A stretch of 7,424 nt of DNA, taken from Desulfomicrobiaceae bacterium (GTDB taxonomy: Bacteria > Desulfobacterota > Desulfovibrionia > Desulfovibrionales > Desulfomicrobiaceae). The notes beneath the pieces were generated by a model. It saw only the letters and a program-made list of their open reading frames with translations, had not been told where the DNA came from and did not search any database. Made by a program: the position numbers and the translations under genes. Shown here one piece after another: positions 6,519 through 7,424 of the stretch (positions are counted from its first letter, which is position 1; each line of letters starts with the position of its first letter). The stretch covers positions 1 through 7,424 of the forward strand of contig DPEO01000060.1 in the NCBI GenBank assembly GCA_003530935.1, given 5' to 3'.

Positions 6519-6848
6519 ATGCGCGGTCAGCGAATCCGCATCTATTTCAGTGAAACCGATCGGCATCAGGGCAAACGGCTCTCGGACGTCATCGTGCGCC
6601 GGGCCATGGAACACGGGCTCAAGGGCGCGACTCTCTTTCGAGGGCTCATGGGCTTCGGCTCCCGCGGGATGCGCAACGCCTCCATCCTGCGGCTCTCGGA
6701 AAGTCTGCCCGTGGTGGTGGAAATCGTGGACGCGGTGGAGCCCGTCGAGGTATTCCTCAAGGATATCATCCACCTGGCCCCGCATGTGCTCGTCACGCGC
6801 GAAGAAGTGGACATTCTGGACTTACGCGCGGAGGCGCCGCAAGCCTAA
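6519..6848 (+). CDS. DUF190 family protein (PII-like fold), crcB companion
   Basis: This small cytoplasmic protein (109 aa) belongs to DUF190, often found beside crcB. Matching segments are RIRIYFSETDRHQGKRLSDV (5-24), HGLKGATLFRGLMGFGSRGM (32-51) and LRLSESLPVVVEIVDAVEPV (57-76), followed by a VTREEVDIL strand. Members have a PII-like ferredoxin fold and are thought to be regulatory, with no confirmed ligand for most. GGAGG at 6508-6512, 6 bases before the ATG, supports the start. The genomic link to crcB suggests a role in fluoride or anion response. That is inferred from gene neighbourhood, not from a motif. Confidence 0.92.
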   Translation: MRGQRIRIYFSETDRHQGKRLSDVIVRRAMEHGLKGATLFRGLMGFGSRGMRNASILRLSESLPVVVEIVDAVEPVEVFLKDIIHLAPHVLVTREEVDILDLRAEAPQA

Positions 6849-6894
6849 GGCGCGTCTCGCTTCCCACCCATCACCCATTATTTGGAGGTCCATG

Positions 6895-7227
6895 ATGATT
6901 CTCACCACCACCCCCACTGTGGAAGGATCCAGCATCGTCAAATATCACGGCATCGTCACCGGTGAAGCCATTTTGGGGGCCAATATCTTCCGCGATCTTT
7001 TTGCCAGTATCCGGGACATCGTGGGCGGCCGGGCGGCGTCGTACGAAAAAGAATTGGAAAAAGCGCGCCGCATCGCCCTGGAAGAGCTGCACGAAAAAGC
7101 CCGCCAACTGGGGGCCAACGCCGTGGTGGGCATCGATATCGATTACGAGACAGTGGGCGACAAAGGCAGCATGCTCATGGTAAGCGTCAGCGGCACTGCG
7201 GTCACCATCCAAGCCAGGAAACCCTAA
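6895..7227 (+). CDS. YbjQ / UPF0145 (DUF74) family protein
   Basis: The 110-aa product has all the marks of the YbjQ/UPF0145 family: an N-terminal MILTTTPTVEG, TGEAILGANIFRDLFASIRD (22-41), IVGGRAASYEKELEKAR (42-58), LGANAVVGIDIDYETVG (72-88) and SMLMVSVSGTAV (92-103). Members are small soluble proteins that assemble as rings; their biochemical function is not established, and some are proposed to bind metal or act in stress. Two ATGs stand in tandem (6892 and 6895). The second is preferred because it gives the family's usual MI(I/L)TTTP start and lies 6 bases after GGAGG (6884-6888). The gene is 46 bases downstream of the DUF190 gene with no terminator between, so it may share the transcript. 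A long frame upstream of it overlaps DUF190 and is not real. Confidence 0.93.
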   Translation: MILTTTPTVEGSSIVKYHGIVTGEAILGANIFRDLFASIRDIVGGRAASYEKELEKARRIALEELHEKARQLGANAVVGIDIDYETVGDKGSMLMVSVSGTAVTIQARKP

Positions 7228-7330
7228 CCAGGCGAACCGCTTCCAGAACCTACGGAAGTCCACGCCGTAAACAGATTGGCCACGCCCCTCAAAGGCACAC
7301 GCCACCCAATCCGCCCCAGACACGCCGCCA

Positions 7331-7362
7331 AAAACGATGGGCCTTGCCGGTTGGCAAGGCCC
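7331..7362 (-). terminator. Rho-independent terminator behind the initiator tRNA
   Basis: GGGCCTTGCC (7339-7348) and GGCAAGGCCC (7353-7362) form a perfect 10-bp stem with a 4-base loop. Read on the minus strand, the hairpin begins 12 bases after the tRNA 3' end and is followed by ATCGTTTTT, a usable T-tract. On the plus strand it is followed by TTGTGGTTTCC, a poorer tract, so it may also weakly end the ybjQ-side transcript. Confidence 0.8.
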
Positions 7363-7374
7363 TTGTGGTTTCCT

Positions 7375-7424
7375 TGGTTGCGGGGGGAGGATTTGAACCT
7401 CCGACCTTCGGGTTATGAGCCCGA
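7375..7424 (-). tRNA. Initiator tRNA-fMet (CAT anticodon), 3' part only
   Basis: Read on the minus strand from the window edge, the sequence gives the anticodon arm TCGGG-CTCATAA-CCCGA, variable loop AGGTC, T arm GGAGG-TTCAAAT-CCTCC, acceptor strand CCCCGCA, discriminator A and encoded CCA (7375-7377). The anticodon is CAT. Three consecutive G-C pairs below the anticodon loop (GGG/CCC) and an A at position 72 of the acceptor strand are the known marks of bacterial initiator tRNA, and the arm closely resembles E. coli tRNA-fMet as I remember it. The acceptor 5' strand and D arm lie beyond the window. Confidence 0.95.

Noticed and set aside
7240..7258. Small inverted repeat CTTCC/GGAAG after ybjQ as a terminator
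   Set aside because: The stem is only 5 bp with a 9-base loop and no T-tract; the 10-bp hairpin at 7339-7362 is the better terminator.
6871..7323. Minus-strand 150-aa frame over ybjQ and the following spacer
   Set aside because: The part with gene-like composition is antisense to the clear YbjQ-family protein, and no family motif or good ribosome binding site supports it.
7375..7424. Elongator tRNA-Met or tRNA-Ile(CAT) instead of initiator tRNA
   Set aside because: Three consecutive G-C pairs in the anticodon stem and A72 in the acceptor strand are initiator marks.

Overview
The window is a compact, GC-rich bacterial segment holding eight protein genes and one tRNA, with almost no intergenic space. 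Gene content (tungsten-type aldehyde oxidoreductase with its own polyferredoxin, GcvT, RsmE, FluC/CrcB) and base composition suggest an anaerobic proteobacterium of the Desulfovibrionales / sulfate-reducer type. This is an inference; no species-level marker is visible.

Layout. At the left edge, on the minus strand, is the 5' part of a GAF-domain protein that runs off the window. Divergently from it starts a plus-strand run of seven genes. First is a 571-aa protein of unknown function. Eleven bases later comes gcvT (aminomethyltransferase of the glycine cleavage system), then rsmE (16S rRNA m3U1498 methyltransferase), a 134-aa protein with four [4Fe-4S] cluster motifs, a 582-aa AOR-family tungsten/molybdenum-pterin oxidoreductase, and fluC/crcB (fluoride channel). 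The four junctions from gcvT to fluC are each a 4-base ATGA stop/start overlap, so these five genes look translationally coupled. After short gaps follow a DUF190 (PII-like) gene, the usual companion of crcB, and a YbjQ/UPF0145-family gene. The right edge holds, on the minus strand, the 3' part of an initiator tRNA (tRNA-fMet, CAT anticodon, encoded CCA) followed by a 10-bp hairpin terminator.

How they work together. The clearest functional unit is the polyferredoxin plus AOR-family catalytic subunit, a two-component pterin oxidoreductase that presumably passes electrons from the active site through its own cluster to four more clusters. The fluoride channel and DUF190 form a second recognisable pair. 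GcvT (C1 metabolism) and RsmE (ribosome maturation) are housekeeping functions apparently sharing the transcript. The points most worth a second look are the unrecognised 571-aa protein, the eroded second pterin motif (DxxGLC) of the AOR-family enzyme, and the unbroken chain of ATGA overlaps joining unrelated functions. No mobile element, CRISPR array or obvious defence system is visible.
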